Below are positions 8,645-17,990 of a DNA stretch of 64,000 nucleotides, piece by piece. Position numbers and translations under genes: made by a program. The stretch comes from Aquibium microcysteis. GTDB lineage: Bacteria; Pseudomonadota; Alphaproteobacteria; Rhizobiales; Rhizobiaceae. The stretch covers positions 547,001 through 611,000 of the forward strand of contig NZ_CP061080.1 in assembly GCF_014495845.1 (NCBI RefSeq), read 5' to 3'. The notes under the pieces were generated by a model. It worked only from the letters and a program-made list of their open reading frames with translations. It ran no database searches and was not told the DNA's origin. Positions within the stretch are counted from its first letter, which is position 1, and each line of letters opens with the position of its first letter.

Positions 8645-9637
8645 ATGGCAGGAAGCGGTTCGGTTTCGGCGTCGGTGCGCACGGGCGACCACGAGAGCAT
8701 CGGCGTCGCGGACGTCGCGCGACTGAGGGCGGAGGTCTTTCCGGATGGTCGCGTCTCCCGGGCGGAGGCCGAGCGGCTCCTGGCGATGGATGGCCGCGCC
8801 GGCTCGACCTGCCCCGAATGGACGGCCTTCCTCGTCGAGGCGGTGACGGACCATCTCGTCCATCAGGAGGTTCCGGCGGGTTACGTCTCCGATGCCAACG
8901 CGGCCTGGCTGGTCGCTGCGGCAGGGACGGCGCGACCGGCCACGGAACTCGAAGTGCTGATCGCGGTGCTGGAGCGCGCCCGCACGTCCCCGCCGAGCCT
9001 GTCGGCCCACGCGCTCGGTCTCGTTGCCGAAGCCGTCGTCGACGGCGTCCTGCGGATGCCGGATGGCCGCACGCTCGTCCCCGGCGTCATCGGCAAGGCC
9101 GAGGTCGACCTGCTGCGCCGCATCCTCCACGCCTTCGGCGGCGGCGCCGGCATCGGCATCAGCCGCGAGGAGGCGGAGGTGCTGTTCGATCTCAACGACC
9201 GCACCGCCGGCGCGGCCAATCACCCGGAATGGACGGAACTCTTCGTCAAGGCGATGGCGAACTTCGTCATGTGCGCCTCGGGCTGGACGCCGCCCACGCG
9301 CGAGGAGGCGCTGCGCCACGAGACCTTCCTCGACGACAGGAGCATCGACGTCGCCGGCTTCTTCCGCGCCATGGCGTCGGCCGCCGCGAAGGGGATCCTC
9401 GACGCCTACCGTGCCCCGTCCGGTCTCGAAGAAGCCTGGCGGACCCGCAACGCCGAACGCGCCGCCGCGTCAGCGCAGGCGGAGGCGATCGACGCCGGCG
9501 AGGCGGCGTGGCTGGTGGAGCGGATCGCGCGCGACGGCAGGGTCCACGACAACGAGAAGGCGCTGCTCTCCTTCATCGGCCGCGAATCGCCGCTGCTGCA
9601 TCCGGCGATCCGGGATCTCATCGCCAGGGTTGCCTGA
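8645..9637 (+). CDS. Hypothetical cytosolic protein with an internal duplication
   Basis: A 330-residue protein from ATG 8645 (purine-rich GGGTGAGGG upstream); GTG 8636 is an alternative start. No signal peptide or membrane segment. It consists of two related halves: VSRAEAERLLAMD...PEWTAFLVEAVTDHLV in the first is echoed by ISREEAEVLFDLND...PEWTELFVKAMANFVM in the second, and VSDANAAWLVAAAG by IDAGEAAWLVERIARDG. Both halves are alpha-helical and acidic, faintly like TerB/tellurite-resistance helical domains, but I do not recognise a named family. It follows the NAD(P)HX repair gene by about 95 nt on the same strand. Confidence 0.75.
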   Translation: MAGSGSVSASVRTGDHESIGVADVARLRAEVFPDGRVSRAEAERLLAMDGRAGSTCPEWTAFLVEAVTDHLVHQEVPAGYVSDANAAWLVAAAGTARPATELEVLIAVLERARTSPPSLSAHALGLVAEAVVDGVLRMPDGRTLVPGVIGKAEVDLLRRILHAFGGGAGIGISREEAEVLFDLNDRTAGAANHPEWTELFVKAMANFVMCASGWTPPTREEALRHETFLDDRSIDVAGFFRAMASAAAKGILDAYRAPSGLEEAWRTRNAERAAASAQAEAIDAGEAAWLVERIARDGRVHDNEKALLSFIGRESPLLHPAIRDLIARVA

Positions 9638-9700
9638 CGGTCTCCGGCGGGCCTCTGCGGAGCGGATCCGCGGGCTCGCCCGTCCGGCGCGTCGACGCGC

Positions 9701-10084
9701 TCAGCGCTCCTCTTCGAGCCGGGTCAGTTCGCGCTGGATGCGGTCGATGATGCGGCCGGTGTCCTCGTGCATGCGCTTGAGGCGTTCCAGCTGGACGGTG
9801 ATCGCCGCCAGCGGATCGGGGCCGATCTCGTCGGTGGGCGCGTCGCCGACGCCGTGCAGCAGCCAGACCAGATTGACGTTGAGCACACCCGCCAGCAGCG
9901 CCAGACGCTCGACGCCGGGCTCCGAGCGGTCGCTCTCCCACTGCTCGATCGTCTTCTGGCGGACGCCGACGCGGCGGGCCAGCGCCGCCGTGCTCATGCC
10001 CTGCGCGTCGCGGATGCGCGACAGCCTTCCGCCGAAGGTATCGGCATCGGGAAGCCGCCGGTGGATGGGTGTCACGACCGCCAT
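9701..10084 (-). CDS. XRE-family transcriptional regulator
   Basis: A 127-residue protein with an HTH_XRE domain at about residues 18-75: FGGRLSRIRDAQGMSTAALA, VGVRQKTIEQWESDRSEPGVERLALLAGVLNVNLVWLL. The C-terminal 45 residues (LAAITVQLERLKRMHEDTGR...) form a probable helix or coiled coil for dimerisation. It lies 72 nt downstream of fghA on the same strand and could belong to that transcript, but no operator or target is visible. It converges with the hypothetical gene at 8645. Confidence 0.85.
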   Translation of the reverse strand: MAVVTPIHRRLPDADTFGGRLSRIRDAQGMSTAALARRVGVRQKTIEQWESDRSEPGVERLALLAGVLNVNLVWLLHGVGDAPTDEIGPDPLAAITVQLERLKRMHEDTGRIIDRIQRELTRLEEER

Positions 10085-10156
10085 GACTGTGTCCTCTTCG
10101 ACCGTCTCATGCGCGATCCATAGCCCACAACGGCCCGCCTGTCTCTCCGGCGAACG

Positions 10157-11011
10157 TCATTTCGCGTCGCCTCCGCCCGCGCCGAGCCGGGCCGCGTGCC
10201 AGCGCAGGTGGTCTTCCATGAAGCTGGAGATGAAGAAGTAGGAGTGGTCGTAGCCCTCCTGCATGCGCAGGGTGAGCGGGATGCCGGCCTTGCGACAGGC
10301 CTCTTCCAGGAGCCAGGGGCGCAGCCCGTCCTGCAGGAAGCCGTCGGACGTGCCCTGGTCGACGAGGAAGCCGTCGAAGCGATGGCCGTCCTCGATCAGC
10401 AGGCAGGCGTCATGGGCCCGCCAGCCGGCCTCGTCGGGACCGAGATAGCGCGCGAAGGCCTTCGACGACCAGTCGGCGGCCGCAGGGTGCACGATCGGGG
10501 CGAAGGCCGAGCAGCTGGCGAAGCGGTCGGGATTCTTCAGCGCGATGGTCAGCGCGCCATGGCCGCCCATGGAATGGCCGAAGATCGACTGCCGCGCCCT
10601 ATCGGCCGGAAAGTTGGCCGCGATCAGCCGGGGCAGTTCGTCGACGACGTAGGAGTACATCCGGTAGTTGGCGGCATAGGGCGCCTCGGTCGCGTCGACG
10701 TAGAAGCCGGCGCCGGAGCCGAACTGCCAGTTCTCCTTCTCGTCGGGGACGTCCGCGCCGCGCGGGCTGGTGTCCGGACAGACGACGATCAGGCCGAGCT
10801 CGGCCGCCATGCGCCGGTACTCGCCCTTCTCCATCACGTTGGCATGGGTGCAGGTGAGGCCGGAGAGATACCAGACGACGGGGCAGGGACCGTCCTTGGC
10901 CTGCGGCGGGACGAAGACCGCGAAGGTCATGTCGCAGCCGCAGGCCTCCGAGGCGTGGCTGTAGACGCCCTGCGTGCCGCCGTGGGATTTTGCCGTGGAA
11001 ATCGTTTTCAA
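10157..11011 (-). CDS. fghA: S-formylglutathione hydrolase
   Basis: A 284-residue alpha/beta hydrolase of the esterase D family, the usual length. It hydrolyses S-formylglutathione to formate and glutathione, the step after AdhC. Family motifs: GGTQGVYSHASEACGCDMTF, VVWYLSGLTCTHAN, the nucleophile elbow GHSMGGHGA, and the catalytic His in EGYDHSYFFISSFM. Family alignment requires the start M-K-T-I-S, which here is a TTG codon at 11011; the TTG overlaps the VapC stop (sequence TTGA), so translation is probably coupled to the toxin gene. The matching dehydrogenase adhC lies upstream on the same strand, beyond four other genes. Confidence 0.93.
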   Translation of the reverse strand: MKTISTAKSHGGTQGVYSHASEACGCDMTFAVFVPPQAKDGPCPVVWYLSGLTCTHANVMEKGEYRRMAAELGLIVVCPDTSPRGADVPDEKENWQFGSGAGFYVDATEAPYAANYRMYSYVVDELPRLIAANFPADRARQSIFGHSMGGHGALTIALKNPDRFASCSAFAPIVHPAAADWSSKAFARYLGPDEAGWRAHDACLLIEDGHRFDGFLVDQGTSDGFLQDGLRPWLLEEACRKAGIPLTLRMQEGYDHSYFFISSFMEDHLRWHAARLGAGGGDAK

Positions 11012-11415
11012 AAGGAAGGCTCTATCAGTTCGGTTTCGATGGCGAGGTCGCGCGCCTTGGCCGCGAGGCGGCGGTCGGCGGTGACGAGAGGCTCGCGGCG
11101 TTGCAGCGCGAGGGCGAGGTAGAGGCAGTCATATATCTTGTGCTGAAGCTGCAAGGCCAGCCCGGTCGCCACCGGTAACAGCAATGCGTCCTCGGTCCAG
11201 TCGTGGACGAGCCCGTCGAGAGAACGGACCGCCTCCAGAACCGTCCGTTCCGGCGCCAGCCCGGCCCGAACGTATTTGATGAGCGCGCTGGTCAGTTCGA
11301 CCCGCAGCAGCGATGGCGCAGCCAGAGGCTCGTACGACAGGACCGGCCGCGCGGACGCACTGGTGCCGATCGGGACGAACCAGGCGATCGCCACGCTTGC
11401 ATCAACGATCGGCAT
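11008..11415 (-). CDS. vapC: VapC-like PIN-domain toxin
   Basis: A 135-residue PIN-domain protein. It starts PIVDASVAIAWFVP (first acidic residue), continues LLRVELTSAL (conserved Glu), YDCLYLALALQRREPLVTADRRL (the two C-terminal acidic residues Asp/Asp) and ends AIETELIEPSF. These are the four acidic residues of VapC ribonucleases. By family it cleaves RNA and is held inactive by the VapB product encoded just upstream (14-nt overlap). The catalytic set looks complete. Its stop overlaps the start of fghA by four bases. Confidence 0.85.
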   Translation of the reverse strand: MPIVDASVAIAWFVPIGTSASARPVLSYEPLAAPSLLRVELTSALIKYVRAGLAPERTVLEAVRSLDGLVHDWTEDALLLPVATGLALQLQHKIYDCLYLALALQRREPLVTADRRLAAKARDLAIETELIEPSF

Positions 11416-11674
11416 CGAGCGACGGATCCGCCGGGCGGGCGTCCCGCTCGGCGCGGTGTTCCTCCCAGAATCGTTCCGCCGTTCCCCAGTCGATCGGCGT
11501 CGAACTGGCCCGGATCGCGTCGACGCGCCGGATGAGCTCCGCCCGGTCCGGCATGCCCTTCTCGGCGATGACCTCGCGCGCCAGCTGCTCGGCCGACTTG
11601 CCGTCGGCCTTCGCGCGCTGCTCGAAGCGCTCGAAGACGTCGTCGGGAATGTTGCGGATGATCATGCTGGCCAC
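11402..11674 (-). CDS. vapB: VapB/FitA-like antitoxin
   Basis: A 90-residue antitoxin. The N-terminus MASMIIRNIPDDVFERFEQRA with GKSAEQLAREVI is the ribbon-helix-helix DNA-binding domain of FitA/Phd-type antitoxins; the C-terminal part (SSTPIDWGTAERFWEEHRAERD) would occupy the VapC active site. The start is GTG 11674 because a perfect GGAGG sits 7 nt upstream; ATG 11665 is the alternative. It precedes vapC with a 14-nt overlap. It should autorepress the operon. Confidence 0.8.
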   Translation of the reverse strand: MASMIIRNIPDDVFERFEQRAKADGKSAEQLAREVIAEKGMPDRAELIRRVDAIRASSTPIDWGTAERFWEEHRAERDARPADPSLDADR

Positions 11675-11724
11675 GGGAATGCCTCCGTCTGACGGCGCCA
11701 TGATATCACCGCGCCGGTGGCCGT

Positions 11725-12258
11725 TCAAACGGCCGCGCCGGCATGGAGCGCCCGCCGCACCGTCCGGTCGAGCGCCGACAGGAATTCGGAGCGGTCGCGC
11801 GGCGAGAAGCTGCGGTTGAAGCCGCGGTCCTCGCCGGTCTCGCGCAGGTGCTGCTTCAGGTCGCGCATGGCCACCGCCATGCCGATCGATTCGGGCGTGA
11901 AGGGACGCCCCGTCGGGCCGAGCACGTGGACGCCCTTCGGCACCAGCCGCGCGGCGAGCGGCACGTCGGCAGTGACGGCGACGTCATTGGCGGCGGCGTT
12001 GTCGACGATCCAGTCGTCGGCCGCATCCGCGCCCTTCGACACGACCACGTTGCGGATCATCGGATCGCGCGAGGGGCGCAGGCCGCCATTGGAGACGAAG
12101 GTGACGACGAGCCCATGGCGCTCGGCGACCTTCACCACCTCGTCCTTCACCGGACAGGCATCGGCATCGACGAAGACCTGCGGCCGCCGCGGCACCTGCG
12201 AACGCTCGGAAGCGTCCGCCGCCGCATCGGCGGTGGCGCCGGGAGGGACCGCGCTCAT
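11725..12258 (-). CDS. UPF0178/YaiI-YqxD family protein (DUF188)
   Basis: From ATG 12258 the product is 177 residues. The core matches the YaiI/YqxD family: QVFVDADACPVKDEVVKVAERHGL, VTFVSNGG, VVVSKGADAADDWIV, DVAVTADVPLAARL and GRPFTPESIGMAVAMRDL. The DADACP and D-D-W acidic residues suggest a PIN-like nuclease fold, but no function is established. Its start overlaps the stop of the lipoprotein gene (12255-12258), so the two are translationally coupled. It lies 50 nt upstream of vapB. Confidence 0.88.
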   Translation of the reverse strand: MSAVPPGATADAAADASERSQVPRRPQVFVDADACPVKDEVVKVAERHGLVVTFVSNGGLRPSRDPMIRNVVVSKGADAADDWIVDNAAANDVAVTADVPLAARLVPKGVHVLGPTGRPFTPESIGMAVAMRDLKQHLRETGEDRGFNRSFSPRDRSEFLSALDRTVRRALHAGAAV

Positions 12259-13067
12259 TCCGGCAGGTGGCACCGCACCAGCGGCGGCGATCCGTCGATG
12301 GAGAGCGTGTCGGGGCCGGCCATCGCAAGCGAAATCGAGCGTTCCTCCATGTCGCCCTCGGCGATGCAGGAGGCGGCGAGCGTCGCGGTGTCGCCGGCGA
12401 GCGGCGTCTCGGCGAAGTTGCACACCGCCTCGAAGCGGCGCAGCGTCGTCGGCGTGATCACCGCCATCATCTCGACCGGCTCGACGTCGATGCGGGCGCA
12501 GGAGGCGGCGTCGCCCGCCCAGACGCCGACATAGGCCGGACCGACGCCCGCCGGCGCCGCGCGGGCGGCGGCGCGCGTGTCGGCCCTGAGCTGCGACGAC
12601 GGTGCCAGCACGGCGGCCGCGTCGCCCGTGGGAGCGGTTCCCGGCCGGTCGGCCTCGTCGATGCGCCGCTCCAGTTCCTCGACGCCGGCGGCGAACTCGC
12701 GCATCGCCCGCTCGGTCAGCTCGTTGACCACGACGCCGAGCTCGCGGGCATAGGCGCGCGCCCGCTCGAGCGCCGGACCCGCATCCTCGAGCAGCGCCTC
12801 GGTGCGGCTGCGGGCGTCGCGCGCCAGTTCGCCGGCGCCGTCGAGGATGAGGCCGGCGCCTTCGCCGATGCGGTCGAGCGCGTCGTTGCGGCCGGTTTCC
12901 GACGGCGCGGCCGGCGGGGCATCGGTCGCGGCCGGCGGAGACTGCGGGCTCTCGACGGCCGGCGGCGGCGCCTCGCTGCGCTGCGCGTTCTGCTCGTCGC
13001 TGCAGGCGGCGAGCGCCAGCATCGAGATGCCGGCCGCCATCAGCGGCAATATGGTCCGGATCGTCAT
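12255..13067 (-). CDS. Proline/alanine-rich lipoprotein, function unknown
   Basis: A 270-residue protein from ATG 13067 with an AGGGGG ribosome site just upstream. A lipoprotein signal peptide ends in the lipobox LALAAC (Cys about 22), followed by a Pro/Ala-rich linker (to about residue 60), a long charged helical stretch (DRIGEGAGLILDGAGELARDARSRTEALLEDAG...) likely to be coiled coil, and a C-terminal globular part (VGVWAGDAASCARIDVEPVEM...) with paired cysteines. The C-terminal domain looks like a small periplasmic lipocalin/inhibitor-type fold, which is only an impression. It lies 70 nt downstream of adhC and overlaps the DUF188 gene by four bases. Confidence 0.75.
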   Translation of the reverse strand: MTIRTILPLMAAGISMLALAACSDEQNAQRSEAPPPAVESPQSPPAATDAPPAAPSETGRNDALDRIGEGAGLILDGAGELARDARSRTEALLEDAGPALERARAYARELGVVVNELTERAMREFAAGVEELERRIDEADRPGTAPTGDAAAVLAPSSQLRADTRAAARAAPAGVGPAYVGVWAGDAASCARIDVEPVEMMAVITPTTLRRFEAVCNFAETPLAGDTATLAASCIAEGDMEERSISLAMAGPDTLSIDGSPPLVRCHLPE

Positions 13068-13137
13068 GATGATACCCCCTTTGAACGCCCTTGAGCCCGC
13101 AGGAATGCCCGGGCCGCCGGGAAGTTCCGTCCGGGCG

Positions 13138-14265
<1,128 letters not shown>

Positions 14266-14450
14266 CGAATGTCTTCCTTCCAACCTTGAGTCGGGGGGCA
14301 AGATTTCAGGAAACGGAAGGCCGGGCAAGCCTTGCCGGGTCCTCGACCGGCGCCGCCGCCGCGAAGACGGACATGTTTCGTCACGCCCGCGACATCAGGG
14401 AGTCACCGGCCGGCGCTAGGACGCGGCTGGCGGGGGCCCTGGAGGCCGAG

Positions 14451-14627
14451 ATGCAGACCGATCCGACACTCGACGAACTGCTGGACGAACCGATCGTGCG
14501 GATGCTGATGGCGAGCGACCGCGTCAGCGCGCGCGACATCCGCCGCCTGATGGACGACGCAAGGCGTCGCGCCGCGTGGACAAGTCCGCCGCGGTCGCCG
14601 GAACCGTGCAGGGTGAGCGCGGGCTGA
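14451..14627 (+). CDS. Small hypothetical protein
   Basis: A 58-residue frame from ATG 14451, preceded by GGAGG five nt upstream; ATG 14373 in the same frame would add 26 residues. The core LDELLDEPIVRMLMASDRV followed by SARDIRRLMDDARRR resembles short, uncharacterised alphaproteobacterial proteins with an LDELLDxPIV motif, from memory. The last 20 residues look like low-quality sequence. Divergent from adhC. Confidence 0.5.
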   Translation: MQTDPTLDELLDEPIVRMLMASDRVSARDIRRLMDDARRRAAWTSPPRSPEPCRVSAG

Positions 14628-14658
14628 CGCGGCGTCGACGCCACGGCCCCTCGCGGCG

Positions 14659-15087
14659 TCAGGAGGTGTCGTGGACCTGCGGCAGCGGCAGGACGGGCAG
14701 GACGCGGCAAGCACCGGCCCGGCACGCGCGGCGTCTGGGGATCGCGTCGCGGCCGCGCGCCCAGGCGGTGCCGCCCATGCTGGCCAGCACCGCGGAGAGC
14801 ATCGCCGCGCACCAGCGGTAGCGCCAGGCGACGAGCGCGGCATCGAAGGGGCTGTCGTCATCCGGCCCGGCGGCGGCCGCCAGTTCGTCCTCGATCGCTT
14901 CGACGTCGATCCGCAGCGCGTCGGCGACGCTGACCCGCGCGGCGCGCTCGCCGCGGCGCAGGAAGAACAGCACCAGCCAGCGCACGGCGAAGCAACGGCC
15001 GGCGGCGGCGTCGGCGTGGGAGGCGAGCGACAGCAGGAGCGTGATCGTCTCCCGCAGCTTCCGCCCGTTCAGTCCCGCCCCGCGCAT
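14659..15087 (-). CDS. Hypothetical protein
   Basis: A 142-residue frame: an N-terminal helical part (LRETITLLLSLASHADAAAGRCFAVRWLVLFFLRRGERAARVSV) followed by an acidic segment (EAIEDELAAAAGPDDDSPFDAALVAWRYRWCAAML) and an Arg/Cys-rich tail. The hydrophobic stretch at about residues 30-45 could be a membrane segment or buried helix. I do not recognise it. It faces the small gene at 14451 tail to tail, and the high-GC codon pattern is compatible with coding. Confidence 0.45.
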   Translation of the reverse strand: MRGAGLNGRKLRETITLLLSLASHADAAAGRCFAVRWLVLFFLRRGERAARVSVADALRIDVEAIEDELAAAAGPDDDSPFDAALVAWRYRWCAAMLSAVLASMGGTAWARGRDAIPRRRACRAGACRVLPVLPLPQVHDTS

Positions 15088-15178
15088 ATCCGCCCTCCTT
15101 CAGCTGCGGCCAGTCTGTCGTGGACCGGCAGGGGTGTGGACAGAATTTTCGCAAGGCGTTGTTTTCACTGGAAGGGTC

Positions 15179-15240
15179 CGTCCTCCACCCCACGCAGTGG
15201 GGGCGGAGGTGGCGTCGCGAAGCGACGACGGAGGGGGGGG
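15179..15240. repeat. Intergenic palindromic repeat (CCTCC...GGAGG type)
   Basis: An imperfect hairpin, CCTCCACCCCAC / GTGGGGGCGGAGG, followed by a short hairpin GCGTCGCGAAGCGACG and a G-run. This is the style of the palindromic elements common between genes in many Hyphomicrobiales genomes. It lies in the 410-nt gap between the hypothetical gene ending at 15087 and the thermonuclease gene, which holds no coding sequence I can support. Confidence 0.6.
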
Positions 15241-15320
15241 CGGCGCGGGATGTGGCTGCGACGGGGGCGGCGGCGGCACGTGCCTCGACGTGGGCCGGAT
15301 CGCGGGGATGGGCGGCGAGG

Positions 15321-15465
15321 CATGGATCCCGGATACGTCGTCCTGCGCTGCGCTTGGACGCCGTTCCGGGATGACGAAGGTGAAGGGGATGGCGCTACTT
15401 TCACCTTCGTCATCCCGGGCGAAGCCGGAGCGGAGCGGAGGCGCAGACCCGGGATGACGAAGGTG
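15321..15465. repeat. Intergenic repeat with GGGATGACGAAGG arms
   Basis: Three copies of CCGGGATGACGAAGGTG lie close together: 15366-15384 (forward), 15400-15418 (reverse complement) and 15449-15465 (forward). The first two form a perfect 19-bp inverted repeat with a 15-nt loop. The segment from CATGGATCCCGGA at 15321 to TCCGGGATGACG is the widespread alphaproteobacterial ATGGATCCCGG...CCGGGATGACG repeat. No gene is present here; the frames crossing it are low complexity. Confidence 0.7.
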
Positions 15466-15500
15466 GGGGGGCGGCGCGTTCTTCGGGTGGCGGGGCGGGG

Positions 15501-16121
15501 TCAGCCGCACCAGCTCCGGCGGCGGCCGGTCCAGGGGTGGGCGAGGCCTTCGGCGACGAGCGTGTCGCCGAGCGAGCGGCCGTCGCGGACGAGGGTGCGC
15601 AGCTTGCGGCCGTAGCGATCCTCGTCGCGGCCCTGCGCGCGCAGTTCGAACGGACCTTCCTCGAGGAGGGCCTGCAGCCGCGCGGCCGCGCGTTCGGCCA
15701 GGCGCCGCTCGGCCGCGCATTGCGAGCTGGAAAGTTCCGGCGTGTTGATGTCGGCGATCCGGATCTTGCTGCCGCCGAGCCAGATCGTGTCGCCGTCGAC
15801 GACGCAGTCGACGCGCGCGCTGCCGCCGCAGGGTGGGAAGCGGGTGGCGGCGACCTTCACCGTCGGGACCGGTGCCGGCACGCCGGCTGCGCCGCGAAGG
15901 GCGGCCGGCGGCAGATAGAGACCGACGAGGCCTCCGTCGGTCGCGGTCTGCGGCAGGATCGAGCGCCAGTTGGCGGCGAGCGCCACGAGAGCGATCACGA
16001 CGGCGGCGACCAGGATGCGCAGCAGGATCCGGCGCAGCCGCGACGGCGGGCGCGGCTGCCGGGGCGGTGTGCGCCGCCCCCGCGTACGGCGGGCTTCGTC
16101 GAGATCGATGATGCGGACCAT
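15501..16121 (-). CDS. Membrane-anchored thermonuclease (SNase) family protein
   Basis: A 206-residue protein. The first about 35 residues are Arg/Pro-rich and cytosolic, followed by a membrane segment (ILLRILVAAVVIALVALAANW, about 31-51), a linker, and a staphylococcal-nuclease-like domain in the C-terminal half: CVVDGDTIWLGGSKIRIADI, INTPEL, CAAERRLAERAA and RDEDRYGRKLRTLV. The two arginines and the Asp/Glu of the SNase active site are recognisable. It probably cuts nucleic acid on the periplasmic side. Single, convergent to nothing nearby; the start at 16121 gives MVRIIDLDEARR. Confidence 0.85.
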   Translation of the reverse strand: MVRIIDLDEARRTRGRRTPPRQPRPPSRLRRILLRILVAAVVIALVALAANWRSILPQTATDGGLVGLYLPPAALRGAAGVPAPVPTVKVAATRFPPCGGSARVDCVVDGDTIWLGGSKIRIADINTPELSSSQCAAERRLAERAAARLQALLEEGPFELRAQGRDEDRYGRKLRTLVRDGRSLGDTLVAEGLAHPWTGRRRSWCG

Positions 16122-16365
16122 GGGACGGGATTCCGTTGCGGTCCGGAAGATGGGCGCCGCCTCCCTGCAACGGCGTTAACGGCGCGAGGGGGGAGCGGAG
16201 GGACGGATCACGCAGCCGTGAGCCGGAATGGCGCGTGTTGCGCGAAAATCACGGCGCCCAAATCATTCGGATTCAGACTTTGTTGGTAATTGTCCGTTCA
16301 CTATCGCCGAAGGTTTGGCCGCGTGGGCCGACCCGTGTCCAGTCAAGCCGTGTGTCCCGCGTATC

Positions 16366-17322
16366 ATGCGTTATTCGTCGCCTGCGATCGCCCTTCTGTC
16401 GCTGTCCCTGCTGGTGGGCTGCACGTCGAGGACGGCTCTCGAGGATCTCGTCCCGCGCCCGTCGAACGAGGTGACGAGTTCGATCTCGAAGCCCCGGGCG
16501 CCGCTCGCCGAGGCCCAGGCGGCTCCCGAAATCCTCTCGCTCGCCGAGGAGGAAGCCGCGCCCGTGGTGGAAGCGGCTCTGGTATCGGCCCCGATCCCTT
16601 CGCCGGCACTGCACGCGTTCAAGGACAAGGTGGTCAAGCCGCAGCGCTTCCGCGACGCCCATCCGATCAATTTCGGCACGAAGACGCCGCGCGACCATGC
16701 GGTGCACGGGGTGGACGTGTCGCGCTGGCAGGGCGAGATCGACTGGAAGACCCTGCGCAGCCAGGGCGCCAACTTCGTCTGGATCAAGTCGACCGACGGC
16801 GGCGACCATCTCGACCCGATGTTCATGCTCAACTGGGCGCGCGCCGCCGAGGCCGGCGTGCCGCGCGGCGCCTACCACTTCTTCTACTGGTGCCGCGACG
16901 CCGCCTCGCAGGCCGACTGGTTCATCCGCAACGTGCCCAAGGTGAAGGGCGCGCTGCCGCCTGTGCTCGACGTGGAGTGGAACCACCTGTCGGACTGCAG
17001 GAAGCGCCCCGACCGCAAGACCGTGGTGGCCAAGATGCGCGTCTTCCTGGAGAAGGTGGAGAAGCACTACGGCCAGAAGCCGATCGTCTACGCCACGCCG
17101 GACTTCTACGAGGAGAACCTCAAGGGCGAGTTCACGGAATACCCGTTCTGGGTGCGCGCGGTGGCGCAGCATCCGTCCAAGGTCTATCCGCAGCGCAACT
17201 GGGTGTTCTGGCAGTATTCGGGATCGGGCCTGTCGCAGGGCGTCAATGGCCGGATCGACCTGAACGTGTTCCGCGGCGACGAGAAGCAGTGGCGCGAATG
17301 GCTGGCGAGGAACACCGGATGA
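16366..17322 (+). CDS. Glycoside hydrolase family 25 lysozyme-like lipoprotein
   Basis: From ATG 16366 the protein is 318 residues. A lipoprotein signal ends at LLVGC (Cys about 18), followed by about 90 residues of low-complexity linker, then a GH25 domain: HGVDVSRWQGEIDWKTLRSQ, FVWIKSTDGGDHLDP, RGAYHFFYW, PPVLDVEWNH with the catalytic acidic pair, KPIVYATPDFY, and WVFWQYSGSG near the end. GH25 enzymes cut peptidoglycan between MurNAc and GlcNAc. It is probably attached to the inner face of the outer membrane. The frame opens at 16228, but the signal peptide sets the start. Divergent from the thermonuclease gene. Confidence 0.9.
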   Translation: MRYSSPAIALLSLSLLVGCTSRTALEDLVPRPSNEVTSSISKPRAPLAEAQAAPEILSLAEEEAAPVVEAALVSAPIPSPALHAFKDKVVKPQRFRDAHPINFGTKTPRDHAVHGVDVSRWQGEIDWKTLRSQGANFVWIKSTDGGDHLDPMFMLNWARAAEAGVPRGAYHFFYWCRDAASQADWFIRNVPKVKGALPPVLDVEWNHLSDCRKRPDRKTVVAKMRVFLEKVEKHYGQKPIVYATPDFYEENLKGEFTEYPFWVRAVAQHPSKVYPQRNWVFWQYSGSGLSQGVNGRIDLNVFRGDEKQWREWLARNTG

Positions 17323-17355
17323 CCGGGCCCCGTCGCCAGCCGAACGTCTGTGGCC

Positions 17356-17856
17356 TCAGTTCGCGGCCGTCAGCGTTACCGAGGTTCCGGTCGCAGCGAG
17401 ATTCAGGCCGACCTGGCCGGTCACGCTGATGGTCTGCAGATGGACGGAGCCCGACGTGCCGCCGACGAGCGCATTGGCGCCGACGCCGACGCCCGCCGTC
17501 GCCTCCACCGTGGCGCCGCGGTAGAGACCGCCGAGCGACCCGGCATGGTAGCCCGCGGTCGGCGCGAACACCGCCCAGACGAGGCGGCCGCGGGTGGTGA
17601 AGCCCAGGTCGACGCCGAGCTTGCGGATGGTGCCGGTGTACTGGTCGGAGACGCCGCCGCGGCTCGCCTTGAAGATGCAGTCCATCTCCTTGGCCGAGCC
17701 CAGCACGTAGCCGACGCCGCCGCCGATCTCGCAGTCGAGGACGCCGATTCGCACGCCGCCGGACGGACCCGCATCGCGCAGCACCGGCGCATCGGCGGCC
17801 TGGGCGAGGGACGTGGCGGCGAGAAGGGCCGCGGAAGCGGCAAGGATCAGCTTCAT
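17356..17856 (-). CDS. DUF992 domain-containing secreted protein
   Basis: A 166-residue protein from ATG 17856. A signal peptide (MKLILAASAALLAATSLAQA) is followed by a glycine-rich beta domain with the DUF992 pattern: RIGVLDCEIGGGVGYVLGSAKEMDCIF, YTGTIRKLGVDLGFTTRGRLVWAVFAP, GSLGGLYRGATVEATAGVGVGANALVGG and SVHLQTISVTGQVGLNLA. Two cysteines (LDCEI, MDCIF) probably pair. DUF992 proteins are small periplasmic or outer-membrane-associated proteins of Hyphomicrobiales with no known role. It is convergent with the GH25 gene, 33 nt away. Confidence 0.85.
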   Translation of the reverse strand: MKLILAASAALLAATSLAQAADAPVLRDAGPSGGVRIGVLDCEIGGGVGYVLGSAKEMDCIFKASRGGVSDQYTGTIRKLGVDLGFTTRGRLVWAVFAPTAGYHAGSLGGLYRGATVEATAGVGVGANALVGGTSGSVHLQTISVTGQVGLNLAATGTSVTLTAAN

Positions 17857-17990
17857 GGAAGTCTCCGTCTGGATGCGTCGGGAACCCCCGACGGGTTCCC
17901 CTGGAAAAAGCGCGCGGACGCTGCTCCCGGAATGCGGCCGAATCTCGGCGGTGACGCCCCGATCCCCAGCCGCGCCGTCGGCTGCAGGCG

